From Amyloporia xantha (Eukaryota; Basidiomycota; Agaricomycetes; Polyporales; Adustoporiaceae), in contig JAYKKR010000010.1 of the NCBI GenBank assembly GCA_036971615.1, positions 1-64,000 of the forward strand: DNA of 64,000 nucleotides. The letters run 5' to 3'. Both the position numbers and the translations under genes were made by a program. Shown here in pieces: positions 25,635-38,300 of this stretch; within the stretch, counting starts at the first letter, position 1, and every line of letters starts with the position of its first letter. The notes below the pieces were generated by a model, which had not been told where the DNA came from, made no database searches, and was given only the letters and a program-made list of their open reading frames with translations.

Positions 25635-26155
25635 TTAATTCCAATCCTCGAAATCAACAAAGCACGAAAGCACACACACAATTGCATTGGATACGTCGCT
25701 ATCTCTCCAGTAGCCTGTCGGTGATCGACTTGTGATTCCTCTGCGGTCTGAGCTTCTGAGATCGTCTGCGTCCTTCAAGCTCTCTATGGCCATTACGCGA
25801 ACCATATCCTCGACGTCGGGCCCGCTCTTCGCCCTATTGTACAGCTGTCCTGATTCCATCCCATTTAGTACGCTCGTAGTGCTTGACCCGCCAGCATCAC
25901 TCACGCCTGTATTCCTTGGAGTGGTTCCTTTCGAAGGAGATCATCAGGAACGTCGTCCGCTCTCCCTCCGACGTTGTCTCTTCCTTTGTCTGTAGTAGTT
26001 CGCTCATGCATTCGCTCCCACCGGCTCGAGCTCGGCCCGGCGGCCCCATTCCGGGGGCCCGTCACACCCCGGAACAGTCCCGGGTCGCGCAAGAGAGTGG
26101 CGGCGACACGAAATATAATTTCGTTAGCCCATTCACGAAGGAGGATCATAGACTA
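25635..26155 (-). CDS. Hypothetical protein, divergent to the hydrolase gene
   Basis: Two minus-strand frames, 25901-26149 (WANEIIFRVAATLLRDP near the start) and 25635-25904 (VRVMAIESLKDADDLRSSDR), could be successive parts of one gene. The second ends in FVDFEDWN, an acidic-aromatic C-terminus. The frames overlap by only a few bases, so a frameshift or short intron would join them. I recognise no family. The location head-to-head with the hydrolase that starts at 26280 suggests a shared intergenic promoter of about 130 bp. Confidence 0.28.
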
Positions 26156-26279
26156 TGAAAGATCATGAAGGTCGCCGCCGGCACGTGATCACGCGTCTCG
26201 ACTCTCGACTATCGCCAATATCGACAGTGATTCGACGCCGCCTTACTGAGTGTTTGATCCTCGGATCCTCAAACTCGTA

Positions 26280-29216
26280 ATGTCTGATAACTCCAGCCCC
26301 ATATATACAGAAGTATGGATTCCAGGTCCATCTAACCACTCCTTCTATACTCGTACCTATTCACCGGTCGGCTCATCTCCACGTGCGGCTGTCCTATTTG
26401 TGCACGGCTTTGCAAAGCACATCCGACGGCACGAGCCCGCGCACAAGGCCTGGGTTGAGAGCGGCGTTGCGGTCTTTGCATTTGACCAGAGGGGCTTTGG
26501 GAAGACTGCGCTGGGCGAGAAGAGGGGCAAGGATGCACTGCGTACGGAAAGACGACGCACCGGGATCAGCTGGCAGACATTGAGTGGTGGTTGAGGCATA
26601 TGAGGAAGGAGCGTGAGGACGTACTGCTATTCGTGGCCGGGCACAGCATGGTGAGTCCCTGTGCTTGTAGTCGGAAGAATACCAGGTGTCCGTGGAGCAG
26701 CGCAGCTTGGTGTAAGATGCGCAGAGGGAGTGCTGTGCGTATTCATGCTCCTGCTTTTGTATGATTTACTTTCTTGTCGGTATATAGAGCGCTCAATATG
26801 TCAGTGACGTACCGCTCGCTGAGAACTTGTCTCAATCTCTGCGAACGATCTTTCGCTGCCAAATGCCAGGCTGTAATGAGTCCAGCACCTCTTTACAGCC
26901 TCCAAGCGACTGCGGTAGGATGAGGCGGCCCCTAGGCGTTGAGTCTGCATTGTTCACACTGTGCCTCTAAAAGAGAGACTCTGCGTAGTACAGAAGACGC
27001 TAAATACGAGTCTTGCGAAAGATAACCACACCTATATGAATGATATAGTTTCATAAATGAATCTAAATTCGCCAAACCTCGCTCACACCTCCCTCTTGCA
27101 CATAGGGCGGCGCCCTCGCACTTGCGTTCCCACTCGACCATCACCCCCGCCCTCCCTGAGGTAGTGTCCATGCTCTCCGGCGTCATTGCCAGCAGTCCGC
27201 TGCTCACCCAGACCATCCCCGTCTCGCGGCTTCTGCGGAAAGAGGCGGCGAGGCCGCCTCGACGATGCTTTCATGGATGGCCTTTCCGGCGAAGGTCCCG
27301 GTCGAGGTAACTCTCCGTGTTGTCAGTGCTCCCTCTCGCACACGGCGCAAATGGTGCAGCCCTCTCTGCGCACATCCGTCTTCTGCAACCTGAGAGATTC
27401 AGCCTGCAGTGACTTGTATCAACACTGATACAGACTTACAGGATCTCTAGCACGACCCTGCGCTGAACGCGGCGACCGACAAGGACCCGCTCATCAAGAA
27501 GCAGGGCACGCTGCGTGGGCTGGCGGACATGTTTAACAAGGTAAGCTCGGTTATACTTAGCTACGTGTCAATTATTGGTATTCATTGTCCCGCGCCTGCT
27601 AGGCCGAGGAAATGCTACACCACGGACATAAGCACTGGCCAAAGAAGTTCCCCGTACATATCAAGACGTAGCTCTTTTGACGGTCCGGCGCACGTTCACC
27701 TAACCACTATGCCCATCGCACAGGTCCTCATCCTGCACGGAACGGCGGACAAGGTATATTTGACTCCTTCTGTTCGTTGGAGATTGTGCGCTGATCCGCC
27801 CCGGCTTGCGTAGGTCACATCTCAGAAATCGTCCGAGGAGTTCTTCAACAAGCTGGACACGGAAGACCTGAAGCTCTCATTGTACCCGGTACGAGTCACC
27901 TTTACGTGCTTCATTTCCTCGTCGTGTGCTCTGGCCTTCCATTCCCCTTCGAGGGTTCGCTGTTCGACGTCAGTGCTGTGAGCAGGACTCTCAACAGGCA
28001 GAGAGAACGTGGCTTCCCGCTAATGGCAATTTGGGACCAGTCACATTGGACGTGTTTGCATCCAGAGTTCAGGATAACTGGCCACTCGTAGGGCTCCATT
28101 CGGTGACGTTCATCCAATGCGCAGAGCTTTGGACATTGGACGAGACTTCCATCGTCCACGAAGCGATGCTTCCCCTATATTCCGGAACAAACCATTGGTG
28201 CACAGTGAGGTCTAGTATCACTTGGGGCATACTTTGTCTGGACTTGGAAGATACGGCGGACATGACCGGTGGCGCTATTTCGGGACGAAGATAATGCTCC
28301 CTAGTCCGAACGTCGCATCGCTGGCGAATCACAATATTGGGAAATGGGTATATCTCTTCGCTCTGATCTCTGATAGCGACTCCTAACTTCATGCTTCACC
28401 ATGTAAGGCCTAATGGGAGAAGTGGAGAGCCCATTTCCTGAAAGAAGTCTCATATGAACCTGGACAGAATGTCCGTTGTCTAGAGAAATATCTGTCCAAT
28501 GTTTGAACATCAAGTATTGTTCACGATGCATATCCCACCTCTGCGATGTAGATTGCGACTGGGGGCTCAGTACGTGTCTGTGGTCGGGGTACATAGCAAC
28601 TCAGTTCCAAAGTGTCATGGCATTCGGCTCTCAGGACATATTGAGATCGTTGTCTGTCGATTCTCCTCCACTGGCCGCATATCCGAGTATCTGGAGAAGT
28701 ATTTCTTCCATCCCGGTGCACTTTGCTTGCTGCCATATTTGGAGCGTGAGGGTTCAATCACTTCCAGCGCGTATGGATCTCACAGAACCCGGAAAGTGCG
28801 GCTCCAGGCCACCGGAACTGAATTCGAATGTGCAGGTGTTGCAAATGAAATCTCTCTTGATTCGTCCCAGTTCCGACGGTCTCTTCCGCCACTTCTGTGA
28901 CGATCGAATGCTGATACCACGGGCATTGATGTGGAGGCGTTTCATACCCCCTGGATTGTTTCTGAATGAATATTATTCTGGCCGGCTGTCTTTCTATCAC
29001 AATCGCAGCACTGACCAACATCCACGAATGTAGGGCGGCTTTCACGAGCTGACGAATGAACCCGATGGGGTCAAGGAGAAGTTCTGGGACGAGTGCATAT
29101 CCTGGACACTCGAGCATGCCCAGTCTGGCAGCGCGCCCCTAGAAAGCTGTAGTGTCGTGGTGAGTTATTATAAAGACGATTGTATTCATAATGCTCGAGC
29201 AACTGAGACTATATGA
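26280..29216 (+). pseudogene. Monoacylglycerol-lipase-like alpha/beta hydrolase with expanded introns
   Basis: Serine hydrolase of the monoglyceride lipase (Yju3/MGLL) group. From ATG at 26280: AAVLFVHGFAKHI (oxyanion region), VFAFDQRGFGKT, then after a one-base shift near 26540 YGKTTHRDQLADIEWWLRHM and the nucleophile elbow GHSM (26641-26650). Exon 2 begins GGALALAF at 27106, completing GHSMGG. Later blocks are DPLIKKQGTLRGLADMFNK, the acid LILHGTADKV (about 27724-27753), FFNKLDTEDLKLSLYP, and the catalytic histidine in GGFHELTNEPDG from 29035. All three catalytic residues are present. Intron 1 is 455 bp and the last intron about 1145 bp, far above the local norm of about 55. An in-frame TAG at 27448 and a lost donor after 27654 suggest a decayed gene, though a nearby alternative acceptor would skip the TAG. 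Confidence 0.66.
27890..29034. other. Oversized intron, probable old insertion inside the hydrolase gene
   Basis: The exon reading LKLSLYP ends at a GTACGAGT donor (27890) and the next exon begins after ...GAATGTAG at 29034. About 1.1 kb lies between exons that sit next to each other in the protein, whereas other introns here are about 55 bp. The stretch has long overlapping frames in several phases (up to 185 codons, 28476-29033) without a motif. No terminal repeats or target duplication were found by eye. Confidence 0.5.
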
Positions 29217-31503
29217 TGAGTTAGATTACTCCTCGTCGTCAATTATCAGAACTGATTTAAGCCTCCCCCAACGCGATGGGTTGGCGGCCTACCACGATGC
29301 AACGGCCGGACGTCCTTGCGAGAACGTACTGAAGCCCGAGCATATTCGTACCTGCTGCGCATTGTACTCCGACATCACCAGCGTGAAGGTGGCCCTTGTC
29401 GTGAAAAATGAGAAAGCTCACCATTTTTCTTGACAGTATTGAACAGTTCTTGGTCAAGGCGTTCGTCAGACGTCTGCCTTCCATTTGCATTACTGAGTCT
29501 AGTCCTTGTCCGATGAGCGCCGCGCAAAAGAATAGCATACAGCAAAAGAATAGCATACACCAGTGTGATAACGCGGTGTTTGTTGCTTCAGAACAGGGGG
29601 TGGATGGTACAGCAGTATAGTATGTCATATTTTTTTTTTCGTTTGAAACCCATGTTCATGGGTCGTAATCACAGGTTTCACGTTGCAATTCAAGTTGACA
29701 TGATTCCGGGTGGTGTATATACTAATTTGATGGTAAGGGAATGTTACAAGACTACAGGACAGTGGGATGGTGGTCCGATAGTGAGATGTGTTTCAAGATT
29801 GAATGCGGGGTAGGAGAACTGTGAATATCTCGACCTAGGACTCGGTCTTCTTTGTTCATTCAACTCTCCATCCCGTCCGCTCCCACACCTTTCCATCCTT
29901 TGTACACTGCAGAAACCTTCCTCCTGTCTATCACCCTCGCGTTTGAAATCCCGACGTCTCTATCCTTGTCCATCTCACCCCACACTGCGTCCTCGTCATG
30001 CACCAGCCGAACGCTCTGCGTGCTGGTATGCAACCTCGGGCCTCAAGCTCGAGTTATATCTCGAGCCTCGGCTAGCCGCACCACCTCGGCATTCCTGAGT
30101 GCGTCGAGCACCCCCGCTCCCGAAGACAGCTCCAGCTTCAGCCCTAGCTCCATTCGCCCTAGGTCTGATCCGCCCCGCTTCTCATCTAGATTCCCTCCCA
30201 GCGCCCGCGGGCCACGCCTTGCAGATCCTAGAGCTCGTCCTACCTGAGCCCAGTCGGCGCTCATTGCTCGCTGCATTCACGGTCTGCTATCAGACGTCGG
30301 GTGTCGGGCATCAAATATCGGACATTGGCTATCCTCCCTTACCACGCCTCTCGCTCACTCGCTCTACCAGCTGCCCACTCTGTGTTCCTTTACGCCGGAT
30401 TCCCCCATCAGTACGACCGTGGCCGCACCATTAGTCACTGCCATCTCCACCCCATGCTTTTATCCCATCATCACATCTCTGCCCAGGGCCCTCCTGCCCT
30501 ACACATATCATCTACAGGACCCAAGTAGTGCACACTACGGATCACGCACGTCCGATGTTCAGCGGTGCAATGTTTCTGTATGCAGTGTGCAATATCTGCA
30601 CATGTGATGTTAGAACTGCGCGACATGACGGCGAGAGCAAGAGATGCAGTTGAGAGGCGATAGGGCGAAGGGGAGGGAGGTAGAGGGAAAGAGACGGGAG
30701 GGATAAACGAATAAGATGGCAGAGCAAGCGGGTAAGTATGACGACTCGTGTGGGCGCTGCAAAACGGATGCGGGTGCGGCCCTAGGAAGCTGGTGCGAAG
30801 GATGTATACCGTATACCTGGTGAGTCTGTCCTCACCTGCGTGTGACTGACGGTCGCTATTCAGTCTGAAGCAAATACGACCGCTGCGTATGATCCGGCCT
30901 AGTTTTTGATTTTGGAAGGTTTTCATCACCAGCGCCAGCCTACACTCCCTCCTACTGGCTCACTCAAAGCTTACTTCAGCAATCGGACATTCCATGGCCA
31001 GTCACGATTGCTTCTGTGCTGCTTGCTCATTGCTGACGCCTATCTACAGGGGCATTGACAGTGCCGGCACAGGCATTACACGCTGTGTTTTGCAATTCCG
31101 GACTCGAGACTCAAGCCTCGAACTGCACTCACATTGCTATCGCCCAGGCGGACCAAGCGGGAGCACGCTGAACCAGTCTAACAGGACAGATTGGCGTGTG
31201 TTACCATCAGGAGGAGATCATTGCAGGAGTGAGAAGACACTGCTAGACGACAACCGTGCACACTTCATATCAGCATTGGTCAGTAAAGCAGCGGGAGGCT
31301 GGGATGTCAGACACCAGAAACTAAAAGTGAGTGAGCTAATCGCCCACAGAGCCAAGCACCAAGTACGTGTATCTATGATAAAGTATATTTCATTTCTTTA
31401 CGGTGGCACAGGAAGTGTCCCTTGGCTGCATATACAAGTGCGAATACCACGAAGCACATTTGCATCGGTTCTAAAACGGTTCTTGCTGTGTATACATACA
31501 AAT
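29217..31503. other. Spacer with short tandem duplication and CT-rich tract
   Basis: Holds a perfect 18-bp tandem duplication (unit GCAAAAGAATAGCATACA, about 29522-29557), a T9 run near 29630, and a pyrimidine-rich plus strand from about 29850 to 30480 with several open frames of 70-130 codons that look compositional. A GA-rich block follows at 30640-30720. No gene family recognised. Confidence 0.4.
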
Positions 31504-32391
31504 CTAGATAATGAAAAACACCCATAGAGAAAATAAGATGTAGGGAAAACTTACCGAACGTTGTACGCTGTCCAGGTTTGCTCTCAACTCCTTCAAGTCC
31601 GAAGTCAGTCCCACTAACAATGCTCTGCATATCAAAGTGTAATGTAGCCCATGTGATGTAGCTCTTGATGCGTAAAGTTGGAGCTGACCTTCGTTGTGAC
31701 GATAGATAGCCCAAGGAAACGAGGCTGGTGAATATCGCCCATGGACAAGTAGCCAAGCTCGATTAGTTTTGCAGTAACCATATCTACGCAGGTTTCCAAT
31801 CTCAGGGTGTAAATCGAGCGACGGTCTCGAGTACCAATCTGCTCCCTGCTGTCTGCATTCAGCACTGTTATTTCTATCAGCAGACAGGGCCTTACATCTC
31901 GCTAGGTGTGAAGAGCATTTGCTCAAACATAAGCTGTTTTGAATGACGCCTCCAGTACCGCTCTTCTGATGGTTCCAGGGTCGCCCTCTCGTGACACCTA
32001 CATGGATTGAAGAAGATATCAGTTCAGTCACGGCGGAAAGGTCAATCTTGTAATACTCGCCTTCAACCGATCCGCCTGGACCCGTGCTATCAAATAAATC
32101 TTCACTGGTCCTCATTTCTGTGAGGACATTGCTAGGATTGAAGGCGTCGCAATTCACTGTGGAGGAGGCATCCTGGGGCACTGGTATGGTACCTGCGCCA
32201 TATAGAGGGGAAGTCCATCGGATCCATCGTGGGACTATAAGGCAAAACCTGTCCGTGAAGTCAAAGGAACTAGAATGAGCGAATCTGTGTGAGTCTGTGA
32301 GAGGCTTGCGTGATAGACGCAGACGCGTCGATTTACTGACGCTCATCAACGAAACGCAACTCAATTGAAAGCGCCGGCTCAGCCATCGCAA
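31504..32391 (-). CDS. Long uncharacterised open frame (295 codons)
   Basis: The longest uninterrupted frame in the first 39 kb. It contains VEGEYYKIDLSAVTELISSS and a late block LLVGLTSDLKELRANLDSVQR that ends at a good GTAAGT donor (near 31555 on the minus strand), so only part of the frame is likely to be exon. A second minus frame (31632-31865) with RSIYTLRLETCVDMVTAKLI looks equally protein-like, suggesting one multi-exon gene with frame switches. No domain recognised. It could be a decayed multi-exon gene rather than a single-exon ORF. Confidence 0.28.
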   Translation of the reverse strand: MRWLSRRFQLSCVSLMSVSKSTRLRLSRKPLTDSHRFAHSSSFDFTDRFCLIVPRWIRWTSPLYGAGTIPVPQDASSTVNCDAFNPSNVLTEMRTSEDLFDSTGPGGSVEGEYYKIDLSAVTELISSSIHVGVTRGRPWNHQKSGTGGVIQNSLCLSKCSSHLARCKALSADRNNSAECRQQGADWYSRPSLDLHPEIGNLRRYGYCKTNRAWLLVHGRYSPASFPWAIYRHNEGQLQLYASRATSHGLHYTLICRALLVGLTSDLKELRANLDSVQRSVSFPYILFSLWVFFII

Positions 32392-34250
32392 TGGAGGGTT
32401 CGTCTACGCTGGCTCACATCCTTACGAACATTGATCGACGTGCCCGTTCCGGTAGGCGGTTTCCTGCATTCTGCATTCCTGGCTGGTCTGTCGGCATGCT
32501 AGGAGAGGCAAGCATGATCGCTATTAGCGAGAGGGCATGCTTCTAAGCAGCATAGCGTTCCTAGCATAAGGTAGATATTTTCCGAATGCTCTGACATCGC
32601 CAATTTCAGAGCTTACTGTCCGTCGTCAAGGAGCGTCCGGCTTTGCGCGGGAGATGTAAAGAAACGAAGAGGAGGCCCCTAAGCTCTGTGCCTCTTGCCT
32701 ACGTGTGCTGGCATCCACTCTTTATCTCCCGACAGGACACGGTACTGCAAAACGCTCGTTCTCCGGTACCCCGTGAACTGGTATGTCCGTGTTTCGACAT
32801 AGTTGTGATTATGAACCAAGGAGCCATCTCTGCATCCTGTAGTATGAAGTCTCTCGTGTCGAAATTCCGCAGATAGGTCTCTGATAGGCCTCTCGATCGT
32901 TGAGGAACAGGCATTCTTATCAGATGAACACTAGTACTGTTCAATGGTCGCTATTGGTATCAATCGGCTCCATCTCTAAGTCGAGCACAACATCTCCCGT
33001 GTCGGCGACAAGTGCGTGCCCACAGCCCATTTCACGACTACAGCCACCGGAACGAGTGCTGCTCGTAACATAAGCTTTAGCTCTATCTTGTCTTCCCCCA
33101 CTACTATCTCGCTGGAGCCTACCCTTTGTGTCCACCCCCTGGCCCTCTACACATGCAGTGTCTCTACATTGACGAGCATGGGCTTCATCTTCATGGCATC
33201 TATAGCCACGTCGAGCTAGCTTTGATCTCTTAATCCCTCTGGTGTCCCCGTCCTTTCCGGGTCCGGTTGCAAACCACACATATTCTGTCATGTCTGAGCT
33301 TACCCGACTACATATCAGCCCGAGCGCCCACTCTCCATCAACGCCTACTTCCGTGACATCATTCAACCTCAGCAGTTATTTTCCTTCGATACCTACGGCT
33401 TGACACCCCTTCCCTTGAATGCTCGAATAAGCATGCGTCGACGTAGGTTTCCCCAGTTGCGATCATCGCCTGTCGTGTTGTCGGCGACATACTCTCTGTG
33501 TGTCCCATCATGTTTCTTCTCCTTCGGTGCTGCAAGGGACGACACTGCAGGATCGCCGCCGAAGCCACCATCGAGTAGTTTGCAAACGGAAGGTCGGTAC
33601 TCCATGTCAGGATTGCTGAAGGGCTCACACATATATATACAGCCTCGGACAGCCGCAGTCTGTACATACTAGCAAAGCTGTCGCAATTCCTCATAATATT
33701 TTCCGGATGAGCACGCAGCAAGCTAAGCGCTACAGCTTTGCCGATGAAGAGACTGTAGCAAAGAAGAACATAAATCCGGGTAGTCTGTATGTTCCGTGGT
33801 CTCGCAGGATGCTGCTACTCGAGGAGGATCTTAAAACCAACCTAATACTCAAGGTGGGAACTACTAACCCGCCCAACTCATTTGACCCTATCGGTGAGAG
33901 GAGCTTTTGCCCATAACTTGAATCTCGACCCTAGCAGCCGTCTCTGCATTCTTGACGTGCACACAAGAAAGCATGAAGTCCGTACACTTTGGAAACCTTG
34001 AGCAAGTAGGTAAATCCCTTTCTCGCTGCGCTGTGCTGCCCGGCCGACGCTATGTTTTTGATCTGCGGCAGGAGCTGCAAGCGGCTATCATTGGCCGAAC
34101 CTCAGAGAGCTTTGGTTCCACCTTCTCTGAAAACTAGTGAAGACTCGGTTTCCTCCCCTGATATCACTGAGGTGCATGAAGTTGAGACGCTGAGGCCAAC
34201 TCACGAGCACGACCCAATATGACGTGCTTACAGCAGTTATAACTCGACCT
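32392..34250. other. Spacer without identifiable gene
   Basis: Contains a 141-codon minus frame (32941-33366) and plus frames at 33016-33219, 33400-33672 and 33707-33916. The last begins MSTQQAKRYSFADEETVAKK and could be a coding exon, possibly 5' sequence of the RhoGEF fragment, but no link could be proven. Confidence 0.3.
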
Positions 34251-34254
34251 ATCT

Positions 34255-34446
34255 GTGTCTACGTCGGTTTCTGCAATATCTGTGCCTGTATCGCAGTCTC
34301 TGTCTGGCGCGGCAGACCCGCCACCTCTCCGACCGGCTATTTCAAAACGTGTAGACGCACTGAAAGAACTTCGAATTCTATCCAGTGAGCGTGCGTATGC
34401 ATCTGATTTAGCTCTCATACGAGACATTCACATCCCGCTGGTGCTA
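34255..34446 (+). pseudogene. RhoGEF (DH domain) N-terminal fragment
   Basis: The frame ends with ELRILSSERAYASDLALIRD followed by IHIPLVLG and a GTAAGC donor at 34447. E-L-x-x-T/S-E-R-x-Y-x-x-D-L-x-x-I is the opening helix (CR1) of Dbl-homology domains, which catalyse GDP release from Rho GTPases. The preceding residues are Ser/Pro-rich, as expected for the linker before the DH domain. The remaining DH and PH regions were not found downstream, where frames (for example 34672-34920, LLEALLFDVAIRAQLAAELP) look protein-like but not RhoGEF-like. Either the gene is truncated or the later exons are too decayed to read. Confidence 0.42.
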
Positions 34447-35330
34447 GGTAAGCATACAGCGGCCGTGGTTCAATGGATATAGTATATAGGCATTGTACAA
34501 CAGGCCAGCCTATTCCATTTTAGATGGCCTCGTCGACGCCGTCTGTGTCTGGGCCATCGCTGCATGCACAGTTGTCAGACTGGTCAACTGGAGCTGCAGC
34601 CATGAGGTCCAGGGTCTTAGGTGGTCTGACTCGGACCTGTCCGCCTACTCGAAGATACACCTCTTGAACCATTGCATCTCGGTCTTCTCAACCTCAATGT
34701 CGCCAAGACACACCCCTCACCACAGTTGCTAGAAGCTTTGCTATTCGACGTCGCTATTCGTGCACAACTGGCGGCTGAACTCCCGCAATATATTGTCCTA
34801 CTCGACAAGACGCCGACAGTGAAGCAAACGGTCGACTTTGCGACCAAGATCCGCATGCCACATACGGCACACGTGTTTGCGGCTAAAAGAATATTTCCTA
34901 GATTTCCGCAAGGTATGTAGATTGGTGTAACGGGTGTGAACAACGTTCGCCTCATGCGGCGTGAAGGATGCGACTTGAGCCCCGAAATGCAGAACGTGGA
35001 GAAGCTCATGGAAGGAGAAAAACCGTTTTAGTGCGCATGTTATACTCAAGTCCTGGTCAGCTGTGATCTTACGTTTCCCCACTTACAGAGACCAGGATGA
35101 GCCAGAAGTCTCTGTGCCAGCTACAGGTGTCATCAGTATCGCAGAACGGATGTGCTCTCCGCAGAATGCAGGACTGGCCGTCTCGATGACCGAGTTTTAT
35201 CCCGCGAGATCACGAGAAGGGCTCCGGATGTGTTCCCATCTCACCTCAAGCGTATCTTGCTGGCGGAACCTGTCCTCCCTGCTGAGCTTGTCTTTTCCGG
35301 GCTCGCATCACCAATCATGACAAACTCTTG
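34447..35330 (+). other. Protein-like remnants of unknown identity
   Basis: Frames at 34672-34920 and 35063-35320 have balanced amino-acid composition and could be exons. The first contains LLDKTPTVKQTVDFATKIRM. I do not recognise them, and no complete splice chain was established. Confidence 0.28.
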
Positions 35331-38300
35331 ATCGTCGGCGGTAGTAGGGCTATGGCTGAAAGTAAATTTGCATAATTCTTAATTGATCCTGGATGTTACA
35401 TTGGTAGCTAAATTATAATATCACTTTCACATAGGAAAAATCTTGCTTACTTGCTAGAACTCATTTATTACTTATTCTCTATCCATCACATTTTTTTCTA
35501 AGTCTGCTCATCAGTTTCTTATTGGATGCTAGTAAAACACTCATAAAGTAATATGAGCTCTTCCATTGCTCACTTGCTTCAGCTGTACTGTATTGTACTA
35601 GTGATTAGTTTGTAGATATATAAAATGACATCAGGAAGACAGCACCTGTTATTATTAATAGACAAACGACTCATGTTGTGTTCCTTGGGTGAGGACACAA
35701 AGAGACATATTGGGAAATTTGAGAATAGCAATTGTTTGATTTTTGGCATTTACTATCTTAATTTTGTGTTGACAGGAGACACTGGATGGGGTTTCCAATA
35801 TCTTACACTAAGATATGCTAAAAATACAGTGAAAATGCTTCCATGGTTTCACTTTGTGCCACTCAGGATTGGAGGAGTACTGAGAAAATATTTGAGAAAC
35901 TTGGAAAAATAATTATCTTACAACACCACTCAAAATTGAACTAGTGATATGCCCAGAGCTGACTGCCATACAAGGCATGACCTGCAGTACTTTACCACTG
36001 CACTATATGTCCATGCCTTTCTTAACTCACTTTAATCTATATGAGGCTTACTGAGTGTGAAGACTTAGGTTTCTGCCCTTCTGCTCCTTTGCTGCTGCTA
36101 TACTCCTCCACAGACCTGTAATGAAATTAAACCTCTACTTCCTCTTTCTGGATGAATAGAAGGCTCTCTACCAAATACTAGTACTTATATGCAGTATTTC
36201 CTTCTTTACATAAAGCAAAAAAAGGTACTATAGAGAGTTCAAGCAGGATCATGACATCTTTGTACCATCCAGAGTACTCTTTCATCTTGTAAAATTGCAT
36301 GCTCATAATTGCATAATTTGAAATTATTGTTCAAATTTGTAATCTGTTCCAGATTTAAGTAAATGATACTGATAAAGGAATGATTTCTGGCTAGTATCTA
36401 TAAATCTAGATGGCAGATTGCAAATAAAAAGAATACTAATTCACTGGCTCATCATCTCTTGATCTCTTATTAAGAAAAAAATCAAGATGACAAAGGATAA
36501 TTTTCTAAGTTGTCTCTTTGTGACCCAGCAATGATCATGTCTAATGTCTATTAAATAAAAGACTGTGTTTCTTTTTGGTGCTCATTTTACAAAGGATCTA
36601 GTACATACTAGTTAGTAGCACAATACTGGTAAAATAAGTAAGCAATTGGAAGAGTTCATAAGAACTTTCTGAGTGGCTTGTTAGCACCCTTTAATAGATT
36701 AGCACTCAGTAAAAATTTGATGAGTAAACATAGAGAAATATGAGATAGATTAGCACTCAATAAGAACTTCTGAAGAGTAGAATTAGAGACACAAATTGGA
36801 TAGAATCATAAGTATTTAATAAGTTCTAATAAGTAAGAGAGATTTGCTCTGATGTTAGTGCTGGCACTGGACACTGCCCAGTGAATCTCTGCTACATGGA
36901 ACATCTTTTTCTTTCTGAGTCCAGTGGCAGGCATCTGCTTCCAATCCCCCACTGGCAGTGCAGCTCTCCTGCTGATAAGTATAATCAGCATAAGTAAATA
37001 AGTACCTTTTTCTACTATCTTCATAGTATCTTGCCTTCACAATATCTTATAACAGATTTCCACAAAATGATGGAGCAATTTGAAGTTTCTTTAGTCACCT
37101 CAGGCTTTGGTATAGCAAAATATTGGAGCTCCCATTCAGTAGTTGCAGTGGTTACAAATTATTAGCAATCTCAGGCTCATACATGTACCACAGAGCTAAT
37201 ATTTTTTCAGTTTTTGGTGCCATACTGCTATTATTATGATATTGATTGTGACTAAAAAAATGATTTACATAATTTTTTGAGCTCAAATCAGAAAAAAGCA
37301 ACTTTTTCTTGTTTCTCAGGCTATTTACTCTCTTCAATCTCTTGAGCAAAAATCATCAGAGACAATTTGAGAAATTCAAGAAACAGTTAAGAACATGAAT
37401 TGTTCTTAGCTGTCTTAGATTTTTTGATAAGAAAGTAAGACCTACTAAGATCAATAACTAAAATGTAGTGTTTTCCTGATTGGTGGTCTTGGATGCATTG
37501 GTGCTGCAATCATTGGTTATGTGTGGATAGATAATGTCAACTATGAAAGAGATGTGTCATCATGTGCAATCATTGAGGTACAAGATTCTCATGTAAAATT
37601 GGCCAAAAATATCATTTGGAGAATATGAGAGGAAAATTTGCACACTAGGCAGCAAATTCTGAATCAATTGAACCACCTAACCAAAAAACACAACATTTTA
37701 GTTACTGACTGATCATGTCTTACTCTCTTATTAAGAAAGTGAGACAGCTACCAATGATTCTTGCTCTGCACTTTCTCTTGATTTTGTTGGAATTTCTCTT
37801 TGTGTCATTGTTCAAGAACAATAAGAAATTCAGTCTGTATGACACTGACTAGAGACTAGCTTATTCTGTAGAATTTGTAAGCACCAATTACTGAGTTCTG
37901 GAGTTCTATTTCTCTATTAGAATTGTAGAATTTGTTTGCCATTATAACACAGAAATGCTTACTAATGCAAAAGATCATTGCTGTGCAATTCTTGCATGAT
38001 TTAACATCATAAAAATTCCATTTCAACCAATATCAGCATACATCAAATTTGATGTATTCACACACTAGTAGTTGAACTATTGAACTTATTTCCAGTGTAT
38101 GTAAATCTGCTTAAGGTGATTATAACTGTACAGGTCTGACAGATCATATTCATCTGGAAAATCAGAAAATCAGAAAATCTCAACTTTACTTGGAGTGTCT
38201 TAGTGAACCTCAATAGCAAATTAAGAACTGGAACTTTAAGCACTGTTTAAGGCAAGATCAAGCTGACCCATATTCTTAGATTTGTCTTAAGTGTTCTTGA

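Noticed and set aside
29852..30480. Several overlapping plus frames in the CT-rich tract as a gene
   Set aside because: All frames are open because of pyrimidine bias; no consistent start, intron or motif.
36867..36990. Second possible tRNA or snRNA in the CpG-free block
   Set aside because: No A-box/B-box pair or stable cloverleaf could be drawn.
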